DNA of 64,000 nucleotides. Origin: Deltaproteobacteria bacterium. Its GTDB lineage: Bacteria; Myxococcota_A; UBA9160; UBA4427. The position numbers and the translations under genes were made by a program. The DNA lies in the NCBI GenBank assembly GCA_029261855.1, contig JAJDAN010000089.1, forward strand, positions 372,001-436,000, read 5' to 3'. The notes beneath the pieces are model-generated. The model was given only the letters and a program-made list of their open reading frames with translations. It searched no databases and had not been told where the DNA came from. Below, piece after piece: positions 1-8,949 of the stretch (position 1 is its first letter; every line of letters begins with the position of its first letter).

Positions 1-2
1 GG

Positions 3-680
3 GACGGACGACCCGCCGCCGAGGGGGCGCCCATGATGAACCCGTCGGACGCCGTTCCCGGCCTGCTGCGCGCCCTACCGGACCGCTGGCGTCAACGGAT
101 GTTCGAGCGGGTGGGCGAGCGCAGGTTCAAGAAGATGATGGGCGACCGCATGAAGCGCTTCGAGCAGCTCGGCCTACCACGCGCGCCGGCCAGCCCGTTC
201 TCGAAGCGCCCCTCCGTCTGCGACCCGCTGCTGCCTGCGTTGGAGAGCGGCGCCGTGGTCGCACGACCGGAGGTCGCGCGCCTCGACGGCAAGCACGTCG
301 TCTTTCGCGACGGGATCCGGGAGGCAGCGGACCTGGTTCTCTGCGCGACCGGGTATCACCTGCGATATCCGTACCTGCCCGAGTCGCTCGTCGACACGCG
401 CGACGACGACCTCCGGGTGTTCTGCGGGACGGTGCACCCGTCGCGGCACGATCTGTTCATCGTAGGGGTCAGCCGTCCGACGGGCGCGTTCTGGCCCATC
501 GCCGAGGTGCAGTCGCGACTGGTCGCCGCCCTGCTCTCCGGTCGTTATGCCCTGCCGCGCCAGCCGACGATCGATCGATCGAGTCGCCCGATCTTTGACC
601 GTCCGTCCTTCAATCCGGCACTCTATGCACTCTCGATAGACGAGGAGCTGCGGCGCGGCGCCCGACGGAGCCACCGCTGA
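3..680 (+). CDS. Flavin-containing monooxygenase, C-terminal part (5' end outside window)
   Basis: This is the C-terminal half of a class B flavoprotein monooxygenase (FMO/Baeyer-Villiger type), which uses FAD and NADPH to oxygenate small organic substrates. The visible support is the hydrophobic LVLCATGYH segment, matching the ATGY motif near the end of FMO proteins, followed by a typical closing region (DLFIVGVSRPTGAFWPIAEV). The frame stays open to the left edge, so the ATG at 33 is probably internal: about 225 residues are seen against about 450-500 for the family. The FAD- and NADP-binding Rossmann motifs are not in view. A TetR gene follows 160 bp downstream on the same strand. Family assignment is good; substrate is unknown. 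Confidence 0.75.
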   Translation, partial: DGRPAAEGAPMMNPSDAVPGLLRALPDRWRQRMFERVGERRFKKMMGDRMKRFEQLGLPRAPASPFSKRPSVCDPLLPALESGAVVARPEVARLDGKHVVFRDGIREAADLVLCATGYHLRYPYLPESLVDTRDDDLRVFCGTVHPSRHDLFIVGVSRPTGAFWPIAEVQSRLVAALLSGRYALPRQPTIDRSSRPIFDRPSFNPALYALSIDEELRRGARRSHR

Positions 681-795
681 GCGATGTCTGGGGACAAGAC
701 TTGCCGATGCGGATCTGCTGTTTCCGCTGCTGACTGTTGCGGCATCTTCCCTCGCCGCGTATCGCAGGAGGGGATCTCGCCGCCGCTAGCCCGTC

Positions 796-832
796 GTTAC
801 TTATCACTTGATCGTATCGATCGATAAGTTAC
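796..832. promoter_or_regulatory. Inverted repeat, probable TetR operator
   Basis: Two 10-bp arms, GTTACTTATC at 796-805 and GATAAGTTAC at 823-832, are inverted copies differing at one base pair, separated by 17 bp that include ATCGATCGAT. The element ends 10 bp before the GTG start of the TetR gene at 843. Its AT-rich composition stands out from the surroundings. Autoregulation of the TetR-TauD pair is the natural inference from position; no footprint or consensus is available. Confidence 0.5.
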
Positions 833-842
833 GATCCGGCTC

Positions 843-1514
843 GTGGCCCGTCCCTCCGCCCGAGAGAAGCTCCTCGATTCGGCCGAGATCCTGTTCGCCG
901 CCCACGGCGTCGGCGGTGTGTCCTTGCGGGCCATCAATGCGGACGCCGGGCTCTCGCCCGCAGCGCTGCACTATCACTTCGGGCACTTCGGGTCCGGCAC
1001 CCAGCGCGTACTGGTCGAAGCCCTGCTCGAACGCCGCATGCCCAGCCTGATGGCGCGCAGGAAGAACCTGCTCGACGCACTCGAATCCCGGGCGGGTGCG
1101 ATCCGTGCCCGGCAGGTGGTCGATGCGCTGCTGCGGCCCCTCGCCGAGCTGCTCGCCGAAGGCGGCGAGGCAGGCCTGCGTTATCTGCGCCTGCTGCACC
1201 GCCTGCGCGCGGACGGCGACCTCGATGCCCGGTTCGTGGTCGAGCGCTTCCCGGGCGGCGTCGAACGCCTGGTCCCCTTGCTGCGCCAGGCGTTGCCCGA
1301 CCTGCCCGTTGCGGTGGTCGAGCTGCGGCTCGGCCTCGCCATCGACGTCATGCTGCAGAGCCTCGCCCAGGGGCCGCGCCTTTCGGACACGGGCCGCGAC
1401 GCGTCGATCCAGGCCCACACCGACGCGCTGCTCGACTTCCTCACCGGCGCCTTCGAGGCCCCGGTCACCCCCATCACCCCGCCCCCGACCCCGACCCCAG
1501 GAGAACCTGTATGA
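843..1514 (+). CDS. TetR-family transcriptional regulator
   Basis: A 223-residue TetR-type repressor. The N-terminal helix-turn-helix is clear: REKLLDSAEILFAAHG, then LRAINADAGLSPAALHYHFG over residues about 5-50. The C-terminal ligand-binding domain is divergent, as usual, and ends in a proline-rich tail (PITPPPTPTPGEPV). Translation starts at GTG 843, just after an inverted repeat at 796-832. The stop overlaps the next start (ATGA at 1511-1514), so the regulator and the dioxygenase are probably translationally coupled and the TauD enzyme is the likely target of regulation. The inducer cannot be predicted. Confidence 0.87.
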   Translation: MARPSAREKLLDSAEILFAAHGVGGVSLRAINADAGLSPAALHYHFGHFGSGTQRVLVEALLERRMPSLMARRKNLLDALESRAGAIRARQVVDALLRPLAELLAEGGEAGLRYLRLLHRLRADGDLDARFVVERFPGGVERLVPLLRQALPDLPVAVVELRLGLAIDVMLQSLAQGPRLSDTGRDASIQAHTDALLDFLTGAFEAPVTPITPPPTPTPGEPV

Positions 1515-2380
1515 GCTCTTCCCCGACACCCGCTGCGATCACAGCGCTCGACGTCCTGCCCGTCGCCGGCACCATCGGCGCCGAGATCCGGGGCGTCGAT
1601 CTAGGCAAGACGCAGGACGATGCCACCATCGATGCGCTGCTCGCCGCGCTCTACGACCACAAGGTGATCTTCTTCCGCGACCAGGACCTGACGCCCAGGC
1701 AACAGATCGACTTCAGCGCGCGCCTGGGGCCGGTCTTCACCGACCACCCCGCCTACCTGCCGACCCTCGAAGGACATCCCGAGATCGTCGTGCTCGACGG
1801 CCAGAAGGGTGGACGGGCGAACCTGTGGCATTCGGACATCTCGATCTCTCCGAAGCCGCCCATGGGCTCGGTTCTCTACATGAAGCAGTCACCGGCCTAT
1901 GGAGGCGACACGATGTGGGCCGACATGACCGCGGCTTACGACGCGCTCTCGGACCGCATGAAGACCTACCTCGACGGCCTCCACGCCCGCCACGACCTCG
2001 CGGGCACCGTGCGCAACGTCGTCCGCGAGCGATCCGAAGCCACGAGGTCGCCTACCGGACAGATGCCCGATACCTCGTCTCTCCCCCACGCGACCCATCC
2101 CATCGTCCGCATCCACCCGGCGACCGGTCGCAAGATCCTGTACGTGAACCCGACCTTCACGGCGCACATCGAAGGCCTGCCCGCCTCCGAGGCGGACGCG
2201 GTGCTCGCTTTCCTCTACCAGCACCAGGACCAACCCGAGTTCCAGTGCCGCTGGCGCTGGCGCACCGGGGACGTCGCCATCTGGGACAACCGCGCGACCC
2301 ACCACTACGCCATCGCAGACTACGGCGACGAGCCGCGCATCATCCACCGGGTGACGATCGAGGGCGAGGCTCCGAGCTGA
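1511..2380 (+). CDS. TauD/TfdA-family alpha-ketoglutarate-dependent dioxygenase
   Basis: A 289-residue Fe(II)/2-oxoglutarate dioxygenase of the TauD/TfdA family, which hydroxylates substrates such as taurine, alkyl sulfates or phenoxyacetates, coupled to succinate release. The iron ligands are visible: H107 and D109 in WHSDIS, and the distal histidine (about H265) in WDNRATHHYA. Arg residues of DEPRIIHR are suitable for 2-oxoglutarate binding. It overlaps the TetR gene by 4 bp and ends 2 bp before a convergent second TetR gene. It is one of three TauD paralogues in the window (see also 21521 and 53916). The specific substrate is not predictable. Confidence 0.88.
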   Translation: MSSSPTPAAITALDVLPVAGTIGAEIRGVDLGKTQDDATIDALLAALYDHKVIFFRDQDLTPRQQIDFSARLGPVFTDHPAYLPTLEGHPEIVVLDGQKGGRANLWHSDISISPKPPMGSVLYMKQSPAYGGDTMWADMTAAYDALSDRMKTYLDGLHARHDLAGTVRNVVRERSEATRSPTGQMPDTSSLPHATHPIVRIHPATGRKILYVNPTFTAHIEGLPASEADAVLAFLYQHQDQPEFQCRWRWRTGDVAIWDNRATHHYAIADYGDEPRIIHRVTIEGEAPS

Positions 2381-2382
2381 AA

Positions 2383-3018
2383 CTAGGCTTCGCGTCCGAG
2401 GTTCGCATCGCCCAGGAAGAGCAGGACGATCGCGTCCGCGTGCGCGTCGACCACCTTCGGATCCATGGGGTCGACGCCGAACAGGCGACGGCATTCCGGC
2501 GCCTGGTGGAAGATCGCCGAGGTCGCGCCGACGAAGAGATACTGGAAGTGGGGCGTGCCGAGCCGGACGGCCCGCTCGTCGTCACCGGCGGCGGCTTCGT
2601 ACAGCGACGTCATGACGTCCATGACGGATCGCACGTGGGTGTCCACCAACCAGCGCATTCGCTCGCTGTCGCGCTTCCCCTCCTCGTTCATCAGCATGAC
2701 GAACTCGGGATGCGCCGCGACGAACCGCAGATAATGTCGGATCAGGACCGCGAGCCGCTCGCGACTGCCGGCCGCGCCGGCGTCCTGCACCGCGCCGCTC
2801 AGGGCGTCGTTCAGCCGCGTGAAGGCCCGGGTGACCGCCTCGCGCCAGAGCGCGTCCTTGGTCCCGAAGTAGTACGGAATCAGGCCCTGGTTGATCCCGG
2901 CGCGGGACGCGATCGAGCGGGTCGACGCACCGTCGAACCCGAGCTCGGCGAAAGCCCGTAGCGCGACCTCGAGGATGCGTTCCCGGGTCGTCGCCTCGTC
3001 TGTTATACGATCGAACAA
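2383..3018 (-). CDS. TetR-family transcriptional regulator
   Basis: A 211-residue TetR regulator. The DNA-binding domain is at the N-terminus (ATTRERILEVALRAFAELG, then STRSIASRAGINQGLIPYYFG over residues about 10-55), followed by an all-helical C-terminal domain that looks like the TetR_C type with a long hydrophobic dimer helix. The only start ahead of the HTH is TTG at 3018. A TGTT...AACA imperfect palindrome at 3001-3017 lies on that start and may be an operator. The gene is convergent with the TauD gene and precedes, on the same strand, nothing obvious, so its target is unclear. Confidence 0.82.
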   Translation of the reverse strand: MFDRITDEATTRERILEVALRAFAELGFDGASTRSIASRAGINQGLIPYYFGTKDALWREAVTRAFTRLNDALSGAVQDAGAAGSRERLAVLIRHYLRFVAAHPEFVMLMNEEGKRDSERMRWLVDTHVRSVMDVMTSLYEAAAGDDERAVRLGTPHFQYLFVGATSAIFHQAPECRRLFGVDPMDPKVVDAHADAIVLLFLGDANLGREA

Positions 3019-3078
3019 GGCGCGTTTGTACAGTCGAACCGCTGCGATCGCAAGCCGGAACCCCGCTGGGCGCGGGTC

Positions 3079-3423
3079 TCAGCTGCTGGCCGCGCCGGCG
3101 ATCTGCTGGATCTGACGACGGTGGTCGGGGTTGCCGATCTCACCTTCCGGCACGACGACGAGGCTGGTGAGCAGCTCGGGGCGCTTCTCCTCGAGCTCCG
3201 CGACCCGGCGGTGGAAGCTCGCCTGATAGGAGAACGAGGTCACCGGCATCACGATCGGCACACCCCGCCCGCCGAAGCCGTGGGCGAGGTGCATGGCGAC
3301 GCCGATGCCGTCCACGAAGTGACCGTGGGTGTCCCGGTGTTTGTTGTACGGCAGCAGCAGCAGGTCGATCCGGGCGTCGCTCGCCCAGGCGGCGGCGTCC
3401 GCGTCCGGCGTCTCGGGCGGCAC
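3079..3423 (-). CDS. Conserved-looking hypothetical protein downstream of ABC1 kinase
   Basis: A 114-residue protein from GTG 3423, 28 bp downstream of the ABC1-kinase stop and on the same strand, so probably the second gene of that operon. No family is recognised. It is soluble, with a hydrophobic start (IDLLLLPYNKH), a Gly/His-rich middle (HLAHGFGGRGVPIVMP) and a charged amphipathic end. The clustered His, Asp and Asn residues (NKHRDTHGHFVDG) could bind a metal or form an active site, but this is speculation. Composition and the tight spacing favour a real gene rather than a shadow frame. It could also be a truncated remnant. Confidence 0.5.
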   Translation of the reverse strand: MPPETPDADAAAWASDARIDLLLLPYNKHRDTHGHFVDGIGVAMHLAHGFGGRGVPIVMPVTSFSYQASFHRRVAELEEKRPELLTSLVVVPEGEIGNPDHRRQIQQIAGAASS

Positions 3424-3451
3424 GACCAGGCCTTCACCCGGGGCGGGGCGC

Positions 3452-4696
3452 TCAGGCCTGGCTGGCCCCTGCCGCGAGGTGCTGGATCAGCTGCCCCTGC
3501 AGCAGTCGGCGCTTGGGAGCGAGCCGGTGCGACAGCCCGTTCAGCAGGATCAGCGTGCGGACCACCAGGGCGAAGTCTTCGGGGATCTTGCGGATGCGGC
3601 TCTCGCTCAGGATCTCGAGCAGGCCGTCGTCGCCGTCGGAATCGCCGAGGATCATCAGCATCAACGAGCGCAGGTGCTCGGGCTTCAGCGCCGCCGTATC
3701 GAAGCCCAACGCACTGGCGGCGGCCATGGCGGCGGCGCTGTCCCCGACCATGGCCGAGATCATCATCTCGGCGACCCGGCGTGCAAAGCCCGGGGGCAGT
3801 TCCTTGCAGAGGCCGAAGTCGAGCAGCCCGATGCGACCGTCCGGTAGTACCAGCAGATTGCCCGGGTGGGGATCGCCGTGGAAGAAGCCGAGCTCGAAGA
3901 TCATCGCGCCGTAGAGAGCCCCGATCCTGCGTGCGACTTCGGGCAGCTTGTGGCCCGCGGCGACGAGCTCGGTGGTGCGCGTCACCTGGATGCCGTCCAG
4001 GTACTCGAGCACGATCACGTTGTCGCTGCAGAGCGCCTCGTGGACCCTCGGCACCCGTACAGACGGGTCGCCCGCGAGGATCTCGCCCAGGCGCAGCGTG
4101 GACTCGACCTCCCGGCGGAAGTCGACCTCCAGCTCGATGAAGCGGCTGACCTCGTAGATGATGCTGCGAAGGTCGATGCGGCGCTGGATGATCCGCGTCA
4201 ACCCCACGACGACGCGCAGCATCGACAGGTCGAGGGGGATGATCCGGCGCACCTCGGGATACTGGATCTTGATCACGACCTCGCTGCCGTCGCGCAGCTG
4301 CGCGCGGTGAACCTGGGCCAGGGAAGCCGCCGCCAGCGCCTCGGGATCGACCTTCGCAAAGACCTCGTCGAGGCTGCGCCCGAGCTCGTTCTCGACGATG
4401 GGCCGGAGCGTCGCGAACGGCCGCGGCGGTACCGCGTCGTGGAACTGGCTCAAGATGTCGATGAACGACCGGGGCAGGATGTCCGCGCGCGCTCCGCCGA
4501 TCTGCGCCGCCTTGGTCAATGCCCCGCCGAGGTCGAGGGCCAGGCGTCGGATCTGTCGGGCCGCAAACGTGTGGACGGCATCCCATTCGGCCTGGGACGC
4601 ATGGCTGCGCAGATTCAGCAGCGCGTAGCGCGGAAGCACCCGCACCACCGCGATGGCAACCCGCAGCAGACGGTAGAGCCGGACGTGTCGCAGCAT
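3452..4696 (-). CDS. ABC1/AarF/UbiB-family atypical kinase
   Basis: A 414-residue member of the ABC1 (UbiB/COQ8) atypical kinase family, whose members support quinone or isoprenoid lipid metabolism at membranes. Visible motifs are the Ala-rich loop AAASLAQVHRA, the ATP-anchoring lysine in VVIKIQYPEV, the catalytic-loop FHGDPHPGNLL and the metal-binding LLDFGLCKELP. The family KxGQ helix is present in variant form (LTKAAQIGG). A basic, hydrophobic N-terminus (LRVAIAVVRVLPRYALL) may contact the membrane. It is followed by a 114-residue unknown protein and preceded by a TetR gene on the same strand 33 bp upstream. A role in quinone biosynthesis versus lipid handling cannot be decided here. Confidence 0.85.
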   Translation of the reverse strand: MLRHVRLYRLLRVAIAVVRVLPRYALLNLRSHASQAEWDAVHTFAARQIRRLALDLGGALTKAAQIGGARADILPRSFIDILSQFHDAVPPRPFATLRPIVENELGRSLDEVFAKVDPEALAAASLAQVHRAQLRDGSEVVIKIQYPEVRRIIPLDLSMLRVVVGLTRIIQRRIDLRSIIYEVSRFIELEVDFRREVESTLRLGEILAGDPSVRVPRVHEALCSDNVIVLEYLDGIQVTRTTELVAAGHKLPEVARRIGALYGAMIFELGFFHGDPHPGNLLVLPDGRIGLLDFGLCKELPPGFARRVAEMMISAMVGDSAAAMAAASALGFDTAALKPEHLRSLMLMILGDSDGDDGLLEILSESRIRKIPEDFALVVRTLILLNGLSHRLAPKRRLLQGQLIQHLAAGASQA

Positions 4697-4729
4697 GTGC
4701 CTTTCTCCCGGACCTCTCTCTGACTCGTG

Positions 4730-5356
4730 CTAAGACGTCGGGCGCGTGACACCGTGCAGGAACAGCTCGGCGATGGTGAACGTGATCTCGTCTTCCGAAA
4801 CCGGCAGGAAGCGACCGGCCCCCAGGACCTCCTGCGTGAGAAAGACCGAAAGCAGCATGCCGAGCAGACCGCGGACCGAGATCACGAGAGAGATCTCTTC
4901 GGCGCGAGCGGGGTCGACCCGTTCCTTCAGGTAGTCGGCGAGCAGGGCGTTGGCCGGCACCATGACGCGCTCGAACATCCTCTGCGCCTCATCGAGATGG
5001 GTCGGCAGCTCGCGCAATGCGATCAGGACCAGGTCACGATGACTACACAGGTGACGCCAGGCGCCGCGCACGAAACCGTGGACCGCGTCTTCGAGGGACC
5101 GGTCTCGCAAGTCGTCGATGAGCTTCAGGATGTTCGGCAGCAGGGAGTTCCGCCGCAGCACGTCTTCGAGCAGCGCGTCCTTGGTCTCGAAGTACAGATA
5201 GAACGTGCCCTTGGCGACGCCCGCCTCCCGGGCGATGGCGGCCACCGACGTCTGATCGAAGCCCTGCTCGGCCCACAGCTTCAGGGCCACGTCCGCCAGC
5301 TGGGTTCGCCGGGCCTCGTAGAACGCGTCTCGCTCGCTTGCCGGGATCTTGGGCAC
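4730..5356 (-). CDS. TetR-family transcriptional regulator, divergent from P450
   Basis: A 208-residue TetR repressor with a textbook HTH (RRTQLADVALKLWAEQG, then SVAAIAREAGVAKGTFYLYF, residues about 16-55). It starts at GTG 5356, within a 59-bp divergent intergenic region shared with the cytochrome P450 gene at 5416. A TGACCAACCAGTCAGTCA element at 5366-5383 is the kind of near-palindrome bound by this subfamily. The arrangement predicts autoregulation and control of the P450, and possibly of the ABC1-kinase operon lying 33 bp downstream on the same strand. The effector is unknown. Confidence 0.88.
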   Translation of the reverse strand: MPKIPASERDAFYEARRTQLADVALKLWAEQGFDQTSVAAIAREAGVAKGTFYLYFETKDALLEDVLRRNSLLPNILKLIDDLRDRSLEDAVHGFVRGAWRHLCSHRDLVLIALRELPTHLDEAQRMFERVMVPANALLADYLKERVDPARAEEISLVISVRGLLGMLLSVFLTQEVLGAGRFLPVSEDEITFTIAELFLHGVTRPTS

Positions 5357-5365
5357 ACCGTATCA

Positions 5366-5383
5366 TGACCAACCAGTCAGTCA
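5366..5383. promoter_or_regulatory. TetR-type operator between divergent TetR and P450 genes
   Basis: The 18-bp sequence TGACCAACCAGTCAGTCA matches its own reverse complement at 12 of 18 positions, with perfect TGAC/GTCA ends. Repeated TGAC/GTCA blocks of this kind are known binding sites for TetR repressors of lipid metabolism. It lies 10 bp upstream of the TetR start and 33 bp upstream of the P450 start, so one bound dimer could repress both. Confidence 0.55.
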
Positions 5384-5415
5384 TTATCAAGCGCGCCCCG
5401 AAAACGAGGTCGTCC

Positions 5416-6684
5416 ATGGCAGCTCCCGCCGCGCCGTCGCTTGCCCCCGAGTCCGACGGTGATTTCGATCTGCTGATGCCCCTGCGAAGCGCGGGCTCTC
5501 TCGAGAACCCGTACCCCGTCTACCAACTGCTGCGCACAGTGCATCCCGTCCTGCGCGTGCCGGTACCCGACTTCGATGGCCCCGGCGTCTGGTTGCTGAC
5601 CCGCTACCGCGACGTGCACGCCGTGCTCAAGGACAACCGCTTCTCGGTGGACCGCATGCGGGCGCCGCTCATCCGCGAAAACCTCGACCGCCTGCCGGCC
5701 TTCATCCAGCAGAGCGCCCGGGGCATGCGCTCGATCCTGATCATGGACCCCCCGGACCACACCCGGGTGCGCAAGCTGGTCAACAAGGCGTTCACGCCGA
5801 AGCGGGTCGCCGCCCTGCGCCCGCGTATCGAGGCATTGGTCGCCGCCGAGCTCGATGCCGTGCAGGACGAGCCGGACTTCGACCTCATCCACGACCTGGC
5901 CGAGCCGCTGCCCGCCATCGTGATCGCCGAGCTGCTGGGCGTCCCGGCAGAAGATCACCGACAGTTTCGCGAATGGTCGAGCACCTTGATCGCCGCAATC
6001 GCGGCGCGCAGCGACGCGGAGCGCCAGCGGGCCATGGGAGCGGGCCAGAATCTCCTCGGCTACCTGGCGGACGTCATCGAAAAGCGCCGGCGCGAGCCCC
6101 GGGACGATCTCATCAGCGCCATGATCCACGCCCAGGAAGAGAGCGACGTCCTGACCGACCCCGAGCTTCTGGCCACCTGCAACCTGCTGCTGCTGGCCGG
6201 TCACGAGACCACCACGAACCTGATCGGCAACGGCACCCTGGCGCTGCTGCGCGAGCGCGACCAGCTGGAACGGCTGCGCGCCGACCCCGGGCTGGTCCCG
6301 ACCGCCGTCGAAGAGCTGCTTCGCTACGACGGTCCCGTCCAGGCGACGATTCGCGTGGCCACCGAAGACCTGCCCATCGGCGATCAGATCGTTCCCGAGG
6401 GTTCGCTGCTGCTCGTGAGCATCGGTGGCGCGAACCGCGACCCCGACGTCTTCGACGACCCGGACCGCCTCGATGTCGCGCGCGACCCGAACCCGCACCT
6501 TTCCTTCGGGTTCGCGACGCACTTCTGCCTCGGAGCACCGCTGGCACGACTCGAGGCCCAGGTGGCGATCGGCCAGCTGATCGCACGCTTCCCGACCCTC
6601 GAGCTGATCGACGATGCACCCGAGTATCGGCCGAATCCCGTACTGCGCGGCCTGAAGGAGTTGCGGATCGCGACGAAGGGCTGA
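5416..6684 (+). CDS. Cytochrome P450
   Basis: A 422-residue soluble bacterial P450, resembling CYP107-type enzymes. It shows the I-helix AGHETTTN, the K-helix EELLR, and the heme-thiolate loop FGFATHFCLG with ligand C371. The usual Gly at the fourth position of that loop is Ala, a tolerated variant. The ATG at 5416 is chosen because the 26 residues encoded upstream overlap the operator and the divergent promoter and do not look like protein. The redox partners are not adjacent; the small ferredoxin at 26841 is the only candidate in the window. Substrates of this group are hydrophobic (macrolides, terpenes, fatty acids), so none is assigned. Confidence 0.92.
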   Translation: MAAPAAPSLAPESDGDFDLLMPLRSAGSLENPYPVYQLLRTVHPVLRVPVPDFDGPGVWLLTRYRDVHAVLKDNRFSVDRMRAPLIRENLDRLPAFIQQSARGMRSILIMDPPDHTRVRKLVNKAFTPKRVAALRPRIEALVAAELDAVQDEPDFDLIHDLAEPLPAIVIAELLGVPAEDHRQFREWSSTLIAAIAARSDAERQRAMGAGQNLLGYLADVIEKRRREPRDDLISAMIHAQEESDVLTDPELLATCNLLLLAGHETTTNLIGNGTLALLRERDQLERLRADPGLVPTAVEELLRYDGPVQATIRVATEDLPIGDQIVPEGSLLLVSIGGANRDPDVFDDPDRLDVARDPNPHLSFGFATHFCLGAPLARLEAQVAIGQLIARFPTLELIDDAPEYRPNPVLRGLKELRIATKG

Positions 6685-6749
6685 GGCCCGGATCCGCGTG
6701 GGGCCGACCCTTGAGGATGCGCGCGGCTTTGCGGGTAGAGTCCTTCCGC

Positions 6750-8903
6750 ATGAGCCCCGAATCCGAGAACGTCCTGCCCGCCTTCGACGCTGACGCCATC
6801 CACGCCGGCAACTTCGCGCTGGGAATCGACCACGAGAAGGTCGCCCGGGAAGTGGACACGCTGATGGCGCGCATGTCCCTCGCCCAGAAGATCCACGAGA
6901 TCCGCGGCCATGGTCCCCTGCCGGCGGACTCCCTGTGGTGCGCCGGGGGCGACGAGGAGCTCGGGATCGCGGCCTGGCGGATGGTGGACGGGCCGCGTGG
7001 CGCGCGCGCAGGGGTGGCCACGGCCTTCCCCGTGGCCATCGCCCGGGCCGCCACCTTCGACGTCGACCTCGAGCGCCGGGTCGGCATGGCGATCGGCCTC
7101 GAAGTCGCCGCGAAGGGGGGCAATGTACTGCTCGCACCCACCATCAACCTGTTGCGACATCCGGGCTGGGGCCGGGCCCAGGAGACCTATTCCGAGGACA
7201 CGCACCACACGGGCGCCATGGGCGTGGCCTTCATCTCGGGCGCGCAGAACCACGTCCTGACGAGCCCCAAACACTTCGCGCTCAACAACCTCGAGAACAC
7301 GCGCTTCGAGATGAGCGGCGACATCGACGCGCGCAGCCTGCGCGAAGTCTATCTGCGTCACTTCGAGCGCTGCGTCGTCGAAGCGGGCGCCGCGTCGGTG
7401 ATGACCGCCTACAACAAGGTGAACGGCACCTACTGCTGCCAGAATCCCGAGCTACTGCAGGCGATCCTGCGCGACGACTGGGGCTTCCGGGGCTTCGTCG
7501 AGTCGGACTGGTACCTGGGCACGCGCTCGACGGCGCGGGCGCTGAATGCCGGCCTCGACATCGAGATGCCCGCCCCCTACCGCTTCACCGACGAGAAGCT
7601 CGAAGAAGCGCTGGCTTCCGGACGGCTCCACGAGGACACGATCCACCGGAACGCCCGCCACTCGGTCTACCAGAAGGTGGCGTGGCAGCTCGAAGACGAC
7701 GCCGTCGCCGGCAAGACGCGACCGGACGCCGCCCGGTTCGTCGAGTGCGACGAGCACGTGGCGCTGGCTCGCGAGGCCGCCGAGAAGTCGATGGTGCTGC
7801 TGAAGAACGCGGCGGAGCTGCTGCCTCTCGAACGGACGGGCGACACGCGAATCGCCCTGGTGGGAGATCTCGCCGACGAGATCAATCTGGGCGATCGCGG
7901 CAGCAGCATGGTGACGTCGACGCGCGTCTCGAAGCCGCTGGACGGGATCCGCGCTGCCGCGGGAGGCGCAACGGTCACGCACTTCGCGAGCGACGCCGAT
8001 CTCACGGGACTCGCCGACTTCGACGTGTGCGTGGTCGTCGCCGGTCTCAGCTACCGGGACGAGGGCGAGTTCATCCCCACCGCACAGCAGGAAGCCGAGG
8101 GAGGCGACCTCGCACGCGGCGGCGACCGGGAAAGCCTCGCGCTTCCCGCCGCCCAGCGCGATCTGATCGAACGCGCGGCGACCGTGGCCCGGCGGACGGT
8201 CGTCGTGCTGCAGGGGGGCTCGGCGATCGTCGTGCGCGACTGGATCGACGACGTCGAGGCGCTGCTGATGACCTGGTACGCGGGACGCGAAGGCGGCCTC
8301 GCGTTGGGGCGCGTCCTGTTCGGCGATGTCTGTCCGAGCGGACGGTTGCCCGTCTCGTTCCCCCGCCATGACGACGATCTGCTGCCCTGGGACGTCGCCG
8401 CCCTGTCCGTCGAGCACGACCTGCTGCACGGCTACCGCTGGCTCGATCATCACGCCGTGGCGCCGGAGTTCCCCTTCGGGTTCGGGCTCTCGTACACCCG
8501 CTTCGACCTCTCCGAGTTGCGGGTCACGCGGTCGGAAGACGAGGACGCGAGCGGCGGCGGCTTTCGCTGCCGGGTAGGGGTGCACAACGTGGGCGCCCGC
8601 GCGGGCGCAGCCGTGGTCCAGCTCTATGTCAGCTGTAGCGACTCCCGGGTCTTCCGCGTCCCCAAAGAGCTTCGCGGCTTCGGCCGGGTCGAGCTCGAGG
8701 CCGATGGCCGGGCCACTCTCGAGTTCGCGCTGCCGGATGCGGACCTGTGCTTCTGGGACGTCGAGACGGAAAGCTGGCAGCTCGAAGACTGCCGCTACCG
8801 CTTCCGGGTCGGTTCGTCGTCCGCCGACCTGCCCCTCGAGGCGACGTGCCGGCGAGCCGACGGGAGTTGGGAGTCGGTGGTCTATAGTCCGTCGCCCCAG
8901 TGA
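6750..8903 (+). CDS. Glycoside hydrolase family 3 (beta-glucosidase-like)
   Basis: A 717-residue GH3 enzyme of the three-domain beta-glucosidase/beta-xylosidase architecture. An N-terminal TIM barrel comprises residues about 20-330, with the catalytic nucleophile in GFVESDW, D253. An alpha/beta sandwich follows (MVLLKNAAELLPL to about 580), then a fibronectin-III-like C-terminal domain (HNVGARAGAAVVQLYVS). LTSPKHFALNNLENTR is the conserved KHF loop. No signal peptide is seen, suggesting a cytoplasmic enzyme acting on imported glycosides or glycosylated natural products. It follows the P450 by 65 bp on the same strand and could be co-transcribed. Exact glycosidic specificity is not readable. 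Confidence 0.92.
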   Translation: MSPESENVLPAFDADAIHAGNFALGIDHEKVAREVDTLMARMSLAQKIHEIRGHGPLPADSLWCAGGDEELGIAAWRMVDGPRGARAGVATAFPVAIARAATFDVDLERRVGMAIGLEVAAKGGNVLLAPTINLLRHPGWGRAQETYSEDTHHTGAMGVAFISGAQNHVLTSPKHFALNNLENTRFEMSGDIDARSLREVYLRHFERCVVEAGAASVMTAYNKVNGTYCCQNPELLQAILRDDWGFRGFVESDWYLGTRSTARALNAGLDIEMPAPYRFTDEKLEEALASGRLHEDTIHRNARHSVYQKVAWQLEDDAVAGKTRPDAARFVECDEHVALAREAAEKSMVLLKNAAELLPLERTGDTRIALVGDLADEINLGDRGSSMVTSTRVSKPLDGIRAAAGGATVTHFASDADLTGLADFDVCVVVAGLSYRDEGEFIPTAQQEAEGGDLARGGDRESLALPAAQRDLIERAATVARRTVVVLQGGSAIVVRDWIDDVEALLMTWYAGREGGLALGRVLFGDVCPSGRLPVSFPRHDDDLLPWDVAALSVEHDLLHGYRWLDHHAVAPEFPFGFGLSYTRFDLSELRVTRSEDEDASGGGFRCRVGVHNVGARAGAAVVQLYVSCSDSRVFRVPKELRGFGRVELEADGRATLEFALPDADLCFWDVETESWQLEDCRYRFRVGSSSADLPLEATCRRADGSWESVVYSPSPQ

Positions 8904-8949
8904 CGAGCGCGCGCAACGACGCCGCGCATCAGGAAAAGGAGCGTGCAAA

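Noticed and set aside
5338-5415. Earlier start for the P450
   Set aside because: The 26 codons overlap the operator and the divergent TetR promoter; the protein-like sequence begins at ATG 5416.
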